Shown here: positions 53,176-62,169 of the stretch, piece after piece | Position numbering within the stretch: position 1 is the first letter of the stretch | Layout: each line of letters opens with the position of its first letter | Source of the DNA: Bacillota bacterium | Lineage (GTDB): Bacteria; Bacillota; Sulfobacillia; JAJYWN01 | Direction of reading: 5' to 3' | Assembly (NCBI GenBank): GCA_021791495.1 | Contig: JAJYWN010000054.1 | Span: 38,646-102,645 of the forward strand | DNA: 64,000 nucleotides | Made by a program: the position numbers and the translations under genes | The notes under the pieces: model-generated | Told to the model about the DNA's origin: nothing | What the model saw: the letters and a program-made list of their open reading frames with translations, nothing else | The model's database searches: none

Positions 53176-54738
53176 TTACCCTGCCAGAGGCCGGGCCCGG
53201 TCGATGACCTTGGCCAGGAAATCTTCGACGTACATCCCACCGATGTAGGCCGAAGCGTCCTCGTTCCGGACATCGTTCTGGACCCTCTGAAGCTGGTCAA
53301 GCCCCGCCTTGACCTGCGGGGCGTCGTTCTGGCCGACCGCCAGATCGATCTGTAGAGCGCTCAGGCCGGCCTCACCCTTGTCGTGCAGGCTGGTGACCCA
53401 CGGGGATACCTCATCGTAGAAGTCGGTGGGCAAAGCGGCAGCTAAGCGCGAGGGCAGACCAATCATGGCCGTGAACAGTTGCCGCAGTCCATCGGCGTCG
53501 GGAGTGGCAGGGGCGGCAGGGGCGCCATCGCTCCAATAGCCAGAGAGGGCCTGAGCCAGCTCGGGAGCTTCAACGTGGTTAAGCATTGAGTACTGCGAGT
53601 AAGAAGCGAAATCGATCAGGGCCTGGGCGCCGGCATCGCCGTTGTTCGCCAGGTGCTTGGCGGCGTCAAGCCAAGCCAGGTCCGGGTCATAGGCGGCTGG
53701 GTCGGCCAGGTAGGCCGCGGCGGTGTACAGCGGCAGTTGGGAAGCCTTCTCTTGCTCCATGGGGTTAAGTAAATAACCGGCCACATGGCCTGCCAGATCG
53801 GATGAGCGCCCCCTCAGAGGTCCGAGGTTGAGGCGCGGTTTGTTGTCCTGGACGTAGGTGTAGTCATTGACCGGGTAGTTGTCCCAGATGATGGGCCGGC
53901 GCCCCACGTCGGACGCGAAGGCGTCGGCGTCGCCCGGCGTGATTTGCGAAGACAACACCTGGGGACCAGTCCAGAGAATCTGGATGCCGGGGTCCAGACG
54001 GTCTCCAAGAGTCGTGAGGTATGGGTCGACCCCGGTCCCCGAGTAGTGACTGGGCGTCATCCAGAGCCGAAAGTCGGGGTCCTGTGCCTCTTCGGTGTAC
54101 CGCAGCCAGTTGGCCAGGTCGGCCTGGGCCCGCGCGAAGTCCTGGCCGTAGACGACCGCGTCGTCCGGTGACAGCTTCTCCGGCACGTCGTCCACTGCCA
54201 GCATGAAAGTGTGGATGCCCAGGACGCGCATCTGGTCGACCTTGGCGGCCAGCGCCCTGCGGTCATCCGCGCTGCTGTAAGTGATGTTCAAGCCCGGGCT
54301 GATCGAGTACACAAAGTTGATCCCCGTTTTGCCGGCCTGGTCCAACAGCGCACGGAAATGGTCCAGGTCCGCCAGCGGATAGAGCTTCCGCCAGTCGGCG
54401 CGTTCGTAGGTGTCGTCCTTTGGCGCGTAGACGTAAGTGTTCATTCCCACCCGGCCCATGAACGTCAGGGCGTCCAGGCGCTTGTCTTGCGTCCAAGGCG
54501 TACCGTAGAAACCCTCCACGATGCCTCGGATGGAAAAGGGGCTGGTATCAGCATTGACCCAGACCTGGGGCTGGTCGGGTGTGGGGTTGGGCGAAGACGA
54601 GCCCCCGGTGGCAGGCGGATTCGCGTCCCCCACCGGTGGGCGGGGAGACGGAATCAGGTGCGGAATAAGGATAAGGTCGAGCAGGAGAATGAAGACGCCG
54701 ATGACGGTGACCACAGTCAACCACGACCGATAGCGCAA
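53176..54738 (-). CDS. GH84-type beta-N-acetylglucosaminidase, membrane-anchored
   Basis: The 520-residue protein has an N-terminal membrane anchor (9-30), a Pro-rich spacer and a GH84 catalytic barrel. The family signature RGIVEGFYGTPW (71-82) and the catalytic Asp pair D183-D184 in LAVDDVPEKL are intact; WTGPQVLSS and DNYPVND follow as expected. GH84 enzymes use substrate-assisted catalysis to remove N-acetylglucosamine from glycans or proteins. TTG 54738 has AAGGTG seven bases upstream. A consensus-like promoter is at 54801-54829. Likely acts outside the cell on peptidoglycan or glycoprotein sugar. Confidence 0.92.
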   Translation of the reverse strand: MRYRSWLTVVTVIGVFILLLDLILIPHLIPSPRPPVGDANPPATGGSSSPNPTPDQPQVWVNADTSPFSIRGIVEGFYGTPWTQDKRLDALTFMGRVGMNTYVYAPKDDTYERADWRKLYPLADLDHFRALLDQAGKTGINFVYSISPGLNITYSSADDRRALAAKVDQMRVLGIHTFMLAVDDVPEKLSPDDAVVYGQDFARAQADLANWLRYTEEAQDPDFRLWMTPSHYSGTGVDPYLTTLGDRLDPGIQILWTGPQVLSSQITPGDADAFASDVGRRPIIWDNYPVNDYTYVQDNKPRLNLGPLRGRSSDLAGHVAGYLLNPMEQEKASQLPLYTAAAYLADPAAYDPDLAWLDAAKHLANNGDAGAQALIDFASYSQYSMLNHVEAPELAQALSGYWSDGAPAAPATPDADGLRQLFTAMIGLPSRLAAALPTDFYDEVSPWVTSLHDKGEAGLSALQIDLAVGQNDAPQVKAGLDQLQRVQNDVRNEDASAYIGGMYVEDFLAKVIDRARPLAG

Positions 54739-54800
54739 AGCGGATCACCTTCGGGGTTAGGGAGTAATGTGGCCTGTAGCTGGACGTTTGGTTCGCCATC

Positions 54801-54829
54801 ATCCTATTGCGGCCACATTATGTTGTCAA
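54801..54829 (-). promoter_or_regulatory. Promoter of the GH84 gene
   Basis: On the minus strand, consensus TTGACA (54829-54824) is followed after 17 bases by TAGGAT (54806-54801), 63 bases upstream of the gene start. Confidence 0.65.
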
Positions 54830-54902
54830 GGTCGGCGAAACAGCTAGGCGCGGACCTTCAATAAGAGGGCTTTGTATTTATCCCAGAATTCGTCGTGGAA
54901 GG

Positions 54903-55148
54903 TTAGCGCATTTCGCTCCTCCACTCCTCGCGGTTATCGGCGATGTGGCGGAGGAAGCGTTGGATAAGGTCGCGGTTGCCGGCGAGGTGGCGGAACCCGC
55001 CAAAGGGGCTGGTCTCGTCTGCCGCCCCTTGAACAAAGTCCTGCTCCGTCAGGCCGGAGGACAAGACGGCATTATGCCGTAGGACGGCCGCATAGGCAGG
55101 ATGCTGTAGTACCTGGCGGGCGACGACCTTACCGTCCAGGTAGGGCAT
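54903..55148 (-). CDS. Small hypothetical protein
   Basis: ATG 55148 follows GAGGGG and opens 81 codons. The product (HPAYAAVLRHNAVLSS, then SPFGGFRHLAGNRDLIQRFL) looks like a soluble helical protein with balanced charged residues. I recognise no family. It lies alone between the GH84 promoter and the divergent ADP-ribosylglycohydrolase. It could still be a chance frame. Confidence 0.45.
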   Translation of the reverse strand: MPYLDGKVVARQVLQHPAYAAVLRHNAVLSSGLTEQDFVQGAADETSPFGGFRHLAGNRDLIQRFLRHIADNREEWRSEMR

Positions 55149-55245
55149 GCGCCCCTCGCATGGGAGAATACGTTATACAGGTAGCATAACACCAACCCCG
55201 CCGCCCCGGAAGGTGCGCCGGCCCGGCCGTAGAAAGCTCTCGGAC

Positions 55246-56349
55246 ATGAGCCCCGCACCCGACAATTCCGCGCTTGATAGATACCGCGGCTGCATCCTCG
55301 GGCTGGCCGCCGGGGACGCCCTGGGCGCCCCGGTGGAATTCATGTCCTGGTCAGCCATCCGCAACATCTACGGGGATACGGGAATCCGCGACTACGCCGA
55401 AGGTCACTACGGGCGCGGCCGGATCACCGATGACACTCAGATGACAGTGGCCACCGCCAAGGGGCTGCTGCGCGCTTCCGTTGGCAGGGGAGCGGCCGCC
55501 GGCGGCACGGGCACCGCCGCGGATGGCACGGGCACCGCCGTCGTTACCCCTGCGGCGCCGGGTTCGACCGTCGATCTCATCTACCAGTCCTACCTTGATT
55601 GGCTACGCACCCAGTCGGACCCCGCCCAGCGGCGCGGTCCTGGGAACACGTGCCTGACCGCCCTCGGTTCCGGGCTGATGGGGACCATCGAGCACCCGAT
55701 TAACGACAGCAAGGGATGCGGCGGCGTGATGCGGGTGGCCCCGGTGGGCCTGGCCTTTCCGGGGCGGCCGGTCGAAGCCTTTGAGATGGGGGCGGCCTCA
55801 GCCGCCATCACCCACGGCCATCCTGGCGGTTACTTGCCCTCTGGATTTCTGGCCGCCCTGATCGCCAGGGCTCTGGCACCAGAAAACGGGCCCGAGAGCG
55901 CGGGATCGAAGGATGGGTCCCCCACCCTCCTGGGTCTGGTAACGTCCATGCTCGCCGGTACCGAAGGAGGGAGCCTCGATGGCACCAGCGCAGCTCTCCT
56001 GCGGCAGGCAGTGGAACTAGCCAAGTCGAACGCCGCCCCGCGCCAGGCCCTGCCCGCATTGGGCGAGGGCTGGACCGGCGACGAGGCGCTGGCCATCGCC
56101 GTCTACTGTGCCCTCCGCTACCCGGAGTCCTTGGAAGAAGCCGTGGTAGCCGCCGTCAACCATTCGGGCGATAGCGACAGCACCGGCTCAATCACCGGGG
56201 CGATCGTGGGCGCCCACCTGGGGGCGGCGGCCATACCGTGGCGGTGGCTGGACGTTTTGGAGGGCCGCGAGGAACTGGAAGCCACGGCAGTCCGGCTGTA
56301 TGAAGCCTTCGGACATGGTGTGACGGGTGCACCTGGTCCGACCTTCTGA
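55246..56349 (+). CDS. ADP-ribosylglycohydrolase (DraG-type)
   Basis: ATG 55246 gives 367 residues with the family metal sites: RYRGCILGLAAGDALGAPVEF and ITDDTQMTVATA at the N-terminus, and NHSGDSDSTGSITGAIVGA at the C-terminus. These enzymes remove ADP-ribose from protein or small molecules using two Mg2+ or Mn2+ ions. A Gly/Ala/Thr repeat (AAAGGTGTAADGTGTAV, around residues 80-105) is inserted after the first metal motif. No clear SD. No nitrogenase genes are near, so the target is something else. Confidence 0.9.
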   Translation: MSPAPDNSALDRYRGCILGLAAGDALGAPVEFMSWSAIRNIYGDTGIRDYAEGHYGRGRITDDTQMTVATAKGLLRASVGRGAAAGGTGTAADGTGTAVVTPAAPGSTVDLIYQSYLDWLRTQSDPAQRRGPGNTCLTALGSGLMGTIEHPINDSKGCGGVMRVAPVGLAFPGRPVEAFEMGAASAAITHGHPGGYLPSGFLAALIARALAPENGPESAGSKDGSPTLLGLVTSMLAGTEGGSLDGTSAALLRQAVELAKSNAAPRQALPALGEGWTGDEALAIAVYCALRYPESLEEAVVAAVNHSGDSDSTGSITGAIVGAHLGAAAIPWRWLDVLEGREELEATAVRLYEAFGHGVTGAPGPTF

Positions 56350-56366
56350 GAGGAGAAACAGCACCT

Positions 56367-57254
56367 TTGGCCGTCACCGCTCTCACCTTGGTCCTCCTGG
56401 CCTCTTCCATCCACGCCGGCTGGAATTTCCTCACTAAGCGGGCCCAGGACCGCCTCGTTTTCCTCTGGCTGGGGGTGGGAGCGGGGTTGGTTCTCTATCT
56501 CCCCGTCGTGATCTGGACCGCCCTCCACTATCCGGTGCCTCTGGCGGGTTTGCCCTTTATGCTGGCGTCCGGCTCCATCCACTTCTGCTACTACTACGCC
56601 CTCTCCCGCCTCTACGAATACGACTTCTCCCTGACCTACCCGATGGCCCGCGGTTCCAGCCCCGTTTTGGTGGCCATCATTTCTCTGCTCTTCCTGGGCG
56701 AGGATCTCAGCGCCTGGGGCGTAGTCGGCATCCTCACCGTGGCCGTCGGGATCGCCGCCCTGCAGATCCAGGTCCTCCCGGCGGACGTACCCGGCAGGCG
56801 CGCGAGAGTCGTTTGGCCCTTGAAGCAGGCCGTTCGGGGACCGGCCGGGCGCGTCGCTCTGGCCACGGCACTGACCATCGCCCTCTACTCCACCGTGGAT
56901 AAGGGTGGCGTGGCCAGGGTCAACCCCATCGTCTACTTATGGGGAGTCCACCTGATCGCGTTCATCGCCTGGTCCTTCCGGATGATTCCCCGCTGGCCGG
57001 AGGTGATGGCCGAAGCGCGCCGCTCGCCACGCTCCCTGCTGGCCATCGGCGTCGGCCAGAACCTGGCCTACATCCTGGTCCTGTTCGCCATGCGGCTGGC
57101 CCCGGTGGCCTACGTCGTCCCGGCGCGCGAGGTATCCACCCTCATCGGCAGCGCGTTGGGGGTTCTGGTACTGCGTGAAGCCTTCCCCACCGCGAAGTTG
57201 ACGGGGGCGGCGCTGATCGTGACGGGGGTGGCGCTGATCGCCACTCTGGGCTGA
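56367..57254 (+). CDS. DMT-superfamily (EamA) exporter
   Basis: The 295-residue protein has about ten hydrophobic helices in two EamA repeats; the second ends LIGSALGVLVLREAFPTAKLTGAALI. TTG 56367 has AGGAGA ten bases upstream. It starts 17 bases after the glycohydrolase gene, likely co-transcribed. Its TGA is back-to-back with the convergent amidohydrolase stop (TGATCA). Substrate is unknown. Confidence 0.85.
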   Translation: MAVTALTLVLLASSIHAGWNFLTKRAQDRLVFLWLGVGAGLVLYLPVVIWTALHYPVPLAGLPFMLASGSIHFCYYYALSRLYEYDFSLTYPMARGSSPVLVAIISLLFLGEDLSAWGVVGILTVAVGIAALQIQVLPADVPGRRARVVWPLKQAVRGPAGRVALATALTIALYSTVDKGGVARVNPIVYLWGVHLIAFIAWSFRMIPRWPEVMAEARRSPRSLLAIGVGQNLAYILVLFAMRLAPVAYVVPAREVSTLIGSALGVLVLREAFPTAKLTGAALIVTGVALIATLG

Positions 57255-58256
57255 TCACACCCCGAACATATGCGCGGCGTTAGCGCCCAGGATCCGCTCG
57301 CGAGTCCCCTCGTCCACGAACAAGGTCTTCATGGTCTTGACCGCCCGGGGCATGTCGCCCACCTGGTGCGGGTAGTCACTACCCAGCATCAGGCGGTCGC
57401 GTCCGACGAAGGCCAGCGCCAACCGGATGGCTTCCTGGTCGAAGTTGACGGTATCTAGATAGCAGTGCTCCTTGATGATCTCGCTGGGCGGGCGATCGAT
57501 GTATTTGTGGCAGTCGTCATAGGCCACGAAAGCCCGGTCCATCCGTTCCACGATGTACGGCACGGTGGCGCCCAGGTGGCCCAGGATGATCTGGAGCCGC
57601 GGGAAACGGTTGAAAAGCCCGGAGTAGACCATGCGCGCTATGGCCGTGGTGGTGTCGAACAAGAAACCGGCCACGGCCACCATCCGGTAATCAAGGAAGG
57701 CGCCCGGATGCGCCGGGGTCGTCGGGTGGATGAAGATTGGGATCCCCAGGGCGTCGGCCACCTCGTAGACGGAGTAGAAACGCTGGTCATCCGGGTAGAC
57801 GCCGTTCAGGTTCGAGAAGAAAGTGGCGCCCGCGAGCCCCAATTCCTTGTGGGCCCGCTCCAACTCACGCGCCGATGCCTCCGGGTCCTGCAGGGGCAAG
57901 GCCGCGAAGGCCTGGAAGCGCCCCGGATGCTGCCGGATGCCCTCGGCGAAATCGTCGTTCACCAGGCGGGCCAGTTCGATGCCCCTGGCCCTCTCTTCGA
58001 CGTGGCAACCCGGCGTCGTCAAACTGAAGACGTGGACGTCCATGCCGGCCTTTTCCATGTCGGCCAGCCGGTGCTCCAGAAGCCGGTGACCGTAGACGAC
58101 CACGTTGTAGTCCCCTTCGTAGTGCAGGTAGCAGTCGCCCGTCCCGTCGGGGTCGCCCTCCAGCCGGGCCACGCCGGGCTTGCGGTAAAGCTCGCGCAGA
58201 TAAGACATGGGGTAAAAGTGATTGTGGACGTCGACCGTCTTCATTGGCGCTGGCAT
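57255..58256 (-). CDS. Amidohydrolase-2 (ACMSD-like) metal-dependent hydrolase/decarboxylase
   Basis: From ATG 58256 (GGGAGG ten bases upstream) the 333-residue protein is a TIM barrel with HNH at residues 11-13 (DVHNHFYP), a His in IPIFIHPTTPAHPG, LILGHLGATVPYIVERMDRA and the final Asp in MLGSDYPHQVG. This branch includes 2-amino-3-carboxymuconate semialdehyde decarboxylase, resorcylate decarboxylases and hydrolases. Substrate cannot be read; no aromatic catabolism genes are adjacent. Confidence 0.88.
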   Translation of the reverse strand: MPAPMKTVDVHNHFYPMSYLRELYRKPGVARLEGDPDGTGDCYLHYEGDYNVVVYGHRLLEHRLADMEKAGMDVHVFSLTTPGCHVEERARGIELARLVNDDFAEGIRQHPGRFQAFAALPLQDPEASARELERAHKELGLAGATFFSNLNGVYPDDQRFYSVYEVADALGIPIFIHPTTPAHPGAFLDYRMVAVAGFLFDTTTAIARMVYSGLFNRFPRLQIILGHLGATVPYIVERMDRAFVAYDDCHKYIDRPPSEIIKEHCYLDTVNFDQEAIRLALAFVGRDRLMLGSDYPHQVGDMPRAVKTMKTLFVDEGTRERILGANAAHMFGV

Positions 58257-58478
58257 CTTGTGGCTGCCTCCCATCTCCTACTTAGCTACCGTCCTGACCC
58301 CATACCTTTTCGGTCCCGGACCGGCGCCATCCTTCCTGACGGCAGACGAACGGCCCAGCGCCGAACGGTCGCCTCGTTGACACTGGGCGGAAGGTATGTC
58401 ACCGGCCTCCGGCGAAGCATCCAGCCCTTAAGATTGAGGCCGGACCGGCCGATACTTCGAGGGAAGGGGGGTGGTCCA

Positions 58479-59330
58479 TTGACTGCAGGCGCTTCCTCGA
58501 ATGTACCGTACAAGGAAATCATCGACCGGATGAGCACGGGAGTTTTGTTCATCGACGCCGGGGACCGCATAGCGTACTGCAACGATGTGGCCGCGACCCT
58601 GTGGCAATCCTCCCCGGCCGACATGATCGGCCGCGTAATCTGGGACTGCCACCCCCCGGAACGTGCTTCCAACGTCCGCGACGTTCTGGACGGGTTCAGG
58701 AACGGCACAGGTATCCATACCACGTGGATGAACGACCGGCGTAGCCAGTTCGTGGAGCATTGGCTCTCGCCGGCGTACGATGACACAGGCGCCTACATCG
58801 GGGCCGTGTTGGTCAGCGTGGACGTGACCGCCCGCGAGGCGGCCCGGGCGCGTTACGAAACTATGGCCCACACCGACGCCGCGACGGGCCTCCTGAACCG
58901 GAACTTCTTCCTGGAAGTCTTTCCCGCGTACCAGCAGCGCCTGGGGCGGGATATCACCAGCCTGGCCATCTTGATGACGGACATCAACGGGCTGAAGAAG
59001 GTCAACGATACCCACGGCCATGCCGCGGGTGACCGCCTCATCGGCAAGGCAGCCGAGGTCATCAAGAGCTGCGTCCGCAGTTCCGACCCGGTTTTCCGCT
59101 TTGGCGGCGACGAGTTTATCGCCCTCTTGCCTGGCGGCACCCGACAGGCCGCCCGCAACGCCTACCGGCGCATCAAGGCCGGGTGCAGGCGCTGGTCGGC
59201 CGCCCACCCCGAACTGCCGTTGAGCCTCAGCGTCGGGTGGGCCGTGGCCCGCACGCCGCAGGAGGCCGCCACCATCTTGGCCGAGGCCGATGAAGCCATG
59301 TACCGCGATAAGGCGGCCCAGAAGACTTAG
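58479..59330 (+). CDS. PAS-GGDEF diguanylate cyclase
   Basis: TTG 58479 follows AAGGGGG by seven bases. The 283-residue protein has a PAS domain (about 10-125, MSTGVLFIDAGDRIAYCND) and a GGDEF domain with FRFGGDEFIALL. The active-site motif is intact, so it should make c-di-GMP. No inhibitory RxxD site is obvious. It is divergent from the amidohydrolase by 222 bases; that gap holds no gene. Confidence 0.9.
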   Translation: MTAGASSNVPYKEIIDRMSTGVLFIDAGDRIAYCNDVAATLWQSSPADMIGRVIWDCHPPERASNVRDVLDGFRNGTGIHTTWMNDRRSQFVEHWLSPAYDDTGAYIGAVLVSVDVTAREAARARYETMAHTDAATGLLNRNFFLEVFPAYQQRLGRDITSLAILMTDINGLKKVNDTHGHAAGDRLIGKAAEVIKSCVRSSDPVFRFGGDEFIALLPGGTRQAARNAYRRIKAGCRRWSAAHPELPLSLSVGWAVARTPQEAATILAEADEAMYRDKAAQKT

Positions 59331-59456
59331 CCGGCCCGCCATCCCACCGGTCCCTGGCATCCTCCCGCTCCCCTGACATAATTTGGAGGTGGGGCAAAGG
59401 CGAAAGCGTGCCCGGAGGCGAACCCGACTACAAACCCGCATCCAAAGGGGGTACCG

Positions 59457-61130
59457 GTGTTGGTCGCCGCGCCGTCCGACTTCGACGGTCTGCCCTACCG
59501 TGATTTCGGGAGCCGCTACCTCCGGCTGACCACCCCGAACACGCGGGGGACCGACGTCAAGACCCTGCAGATCAGGCTGAAAGTGGCCGACCGGTTCGAC
59601 CCCGGGCCCACCGACGGCATTTTCGGCCCCCTCACCTGCCGGGCGGTGAAGGACCTGCAAGGTTACTACGGCCTGCCCCCTGATGGCGTCGTCGGGCCAG
59701 ATACCTTCTGGGTGCTGGGCGAGACGGCGGGGCCATACTCCGGCGGCGCCACAAGGCTCGGCGACCGGAACCTGTCCCAAGGCATGGGGGGAGCCGATGT
59801 CGCGGCGCTGCAGAGCCGCCTGCTCATAGCAGGCCAGACCACCCCAAGCGCCTCGGGCATCCCCTCTGGCTTCTTCGACGCTTACACCCGGGCCGCGGTC
59901 AAGGCTTTTCAGGCGCGTTACGGCCTGGGCCAGGATGGAATCGTCGGAGCACGAACGTTGTACTCACTCAAACTCAGGACCTGGTTGGGCGGGCGCGAAT
60001 TGGCCGCTGAGTCGCGGGGTACCGATGTCCGCCAGTTGCAACGGTGGCTGGTCTCCGTCCTTGGTACGCCGCTGCCATCGACCGACGGCTTCTACGGGAT
60101 CAGCACCGAGGAAGCCGTCCGCGAATTCCAGGCGTCCCGCGGGCTCCCTACCAGCGGCGTGGCGGACGACCAGGTTTTCCGCGCCCTCAGCTACAGTGCC
60201 GGCCGGATCGGGCTCAGTACCGAAGGCCGCATCGTCTTCCGCCACTTGGACCCCTCCACGGGCGCCTACTCCATCCACTCCAGGGGTCCCGACGGCGCGG
60301 ACGCGAGGGACCTGACCGGCGATCTTTCGGTCGTCCCAGGCGGGCCGCGGTGGTCTCCGGACTCGCGTTGGATCGCCTTCGGAGCGGACGACAGCCGGCT
60401 CTACGCCGTGGCGGCATCGGGCGGGAGGGTGGCGCCGCTGGCCACGGACGCCACGGGTGACCTATGGGCTTGGTCTCCGGACAGCAGCACTTTGGCCGTC
60501 ACCACCTGCCGCCGCCAGATCTTTCTGGTGGACCGGGTTTCGGCCTCTCGGAGTCATTTGGTGGACGGCGGTAACCCGGTCTGGTTTCCTTCGGGGGACC
60601 GCCTGGCTTTCGTCTCTCCGGACGGTACTACCGTCGGGGCCGTCAACGCCGACGGCAGCGGCCGCTCCGCCCTGCTGGCGCTGGACCTCCCCATCCATCA
60701 ACTGGCCATGTCTCCCACCGCCGCCAGACTAGCCTTCACGTCTCCGGGCACCAGCACCTCCGCTGTGTACATCCTGGACATCGCCACCGGCCGACTGCGC
60801 CAGGTCGCCGCCGGGCCGCTGGGCAAGGACTACTGCCCGGCCTGGTCGCCCAACGGCCGGTTGCTGGCCTTCAGTTCCTCGGCTCTCCGGGACGATCGGG
60901 GCGGGTACCACGGGCTCCTCCGCGTGGTGGACGACGGGGCTAACGCTGTTCTCCAGGTCGCCCGATCCGACGGTATCTCCGCCTGTCGCATCGCCTGGGG
61001 CCCACGCGGCGACAGACTGGCCTATTCATCTGACGGAGGCATCTATTCGGCCGCCCTTTTCGCTTCGGAGCCGGTCCGTATGGTATCCGGCGGCGGCCGC
61101 GACGACTTCGTCGATTGGTCTTGGCGATAG
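59457..61130 (+). CDS. Peptidoglycan-binding repeats fused to a TolB-like beta-propeller
   Basis: GTG 59457 (AAAGGGGG upstream) gives 557 residues. Three PG_binding_1-like repeats follow each other at about 28-90, 105-175 and 185-245, each with the GxDVxxLQxRL ... DGxFGxxTxxAVxxFQ pattern. From about 250 to the end, YWTD/TolB-like propeller blades appear (GPRWSPDSRWIAFGADDS, DLWAWSPDSSTLAV, YCPAWSPNGRLLAFSS). There is no signal peptide, which is odd for a wall-binding protein. It may scaffold spore or wall structures; function unknown. Confidence 0.85.
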   Translation: MLVAAPSDFDGLPYRDFGSRYLRLTTPNTRGTDVKTLQIRLKVADRFDPGPTDGIFGPLTCRAVKDLQGYYGLPPDGVVGPDTFWVLGETAGPYSGGATRLGDRNLSQGMGGADVAALQSRLLIAGQTTPSASGIPSGFFDAYTRAAVKAFQARYGLGQDGIVGARTLYSLKLRTWLGGRELAAESRGTDVRQLQRWLVSVLGTPLPSTDGFYGISTEEAVREFQASRGLPTSGVADDQVFRALSYSAGRIGLSTEGRIVFRHLDPSTGAYSIHSRGPDGADARDLTGDLSVVPGGPRWSPDSRWIAFGADDSRLYAVAASGGRVAPLATDATGDLWAWSPDSSTLAVTTCRRQIFLVDRVSASRSHLVDGGNPVWFPSGDRLAFVSPDGTTVGAVNADGSGRSALLALDLPIHQLAMSPTAARLAFTSPGTSTSAVYILDIATGRLRQVAAGPLGKDYCPAWSPNGRLLAFSSSALRDDRGGYHGLLRVVDDGANAVLQVARSDGISACRIAWGPRGDRLAYSSDGGIYSAALFASEPVRMVSGGGRDDFVDWSWR

Positions 61131-61214
61131 ACGCGGACGCAGGATAAGCCTCCCCGGTGCCGTACTAGTCAGTGCTTGGCTAGTGCTCTTCACAGGTAGC
61201 TGGGAGGTTTGAAG

Positions 61215-62084
61215 GTGGCTGCACGCTCGCTGGCATCTTTGGGTCCGGCACTATTTCAGGGACTCCGGGCGCAGGTGTTCGCTTGGGATGACGGTCTGGT
61301 CGTCAAGCTCTACCTGGCCGGACGGAGCCGCCGGGCGGTGGACTCCGAAGCCTACGCCACCCGGCGCGTCCACGAAGCGGGCCTCCCGGCCCCAGCCTGC
61401 TACGGCACGGTGGAAATCGCCGGGCGATTTGGGATCATCCTGCAACGCATCGATGGACCCTCCATGGCGCAAGCCCTTCTCTCATCGGGATGGACCAGGT
61501 CGGCTGAGCTGGGGCACACCCTCGGTGAACTGCATGCCAAGATGCATTCCGTATTCACCGACGAAGCGGACCCGCTGGGCCCGGCCATCCGGCACTGCAT
61601 CGAGAGAGCACCCGGACTCCCACCGGAGATGAAAGAGGCCGTCCTCAGGGTCCTGGCCGCCCTGCCCGATGGCCAAGGCGACAGCCTGCTCCACGGCGAC
61701 TTCCACCCCATGAACGTCCTGATGTCCGGGAATGGTCCCGTCGTCATCGATTGGGACAACGTCCACCGGGGGAACCCCTTGGCCGACGTGGGCCGGACCC
61801 TTCTCCTCCTGCGTTCGGCCGGCCGGCACGCCGCCGAACTCATCCCCGGCGCCGAGCCGGCCCAGGCAGAGAGAGGCGTGGACGCTTTCGTCGACGCGTA
61901 CGTTGGAGGATATTTCGGGTCCAGGCCCGGCCGAAAAGCGGATGCCGAAGCCTGGCTGGTACCTTTGGCGACCGCCCGTTTGATCGAAAGAGTACCGGGC
62001 GAGGAAGAATGGTTGACGGGCATAATTGCCGACGGGTTGGCAAAGAGCCAGCCCGAAAGGCCGCTGGCATTAAGCTGTAGTTAA
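61215..62084 (+). CDS. APH/choline-kinase-like phosphotransferase
   Basis: GTG 61215 has GGGAGG seven bases upstream (TTG 61209 has only one). The 289-residue kinase-like protein shows a glycine-poor N-lobe, the Brenner motif LLHGDFHPMNVLMS with catalytic Asp, and VVIDWDNVHRGNPLADVGRT for metal binding. APH-family proteins phosphorylate aminoglycosides, homoserine, choline or other small alcohols. No resistance context is present, so a metabolic substrate is likely. Confidence 0.88.
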   Translation: MAARSLASLGPALFQGLRAQVFAWDDGLVVKLYLAGRSRRAVDSEAYATRRVHEAGLPAPACYGTVEIAGRFGIILQRIDGPSMAQALLSSGWTRSAELGHTLGELHAKMHSVFTDEADPLGPAIRHCIERAPGLPPEMKEAVLRVLAALPDGQGDSLLHGDFHPMNVLMSGNGPVVIDWDNVHRGNPLADVGRTLLLLRSAGRHAAELIPGAEPAQAERGVDAFVDAYVGGYFGSRPGRKADAEAWLVPLATARLIERVPGEEEWLTGIIADGLAKSQPERPLALSCS

Positions 62085-62089
62085 CGCGG

Positions 62090-62148
62090 CCTCGGGCTCT
62101 AAAGTTTTCGCCCAGAGCGTCGATGCTTTTCATTGGAAGAACCCGAGG
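62090..62148. repeat. Inverted repeat upstream of the Lon-like gene
   Basis: CCTCGGGCTC (62090-62099) and GAACCCGAGG (62139-62148) pair at nine of ten positions, enclosing 39 bases in the 85-base gap before the protease gene. It could be an operator or a leader stem. Confidence 0.4.
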
Positions 62149-62169
62149 AGTACTTCATAGGGAAAGGTG

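Noticed and set aside
57252-57257. TGATCA shared by two convergent stop codons
   Set aside because: Compact gene ends of this kind are common; no sign of function.
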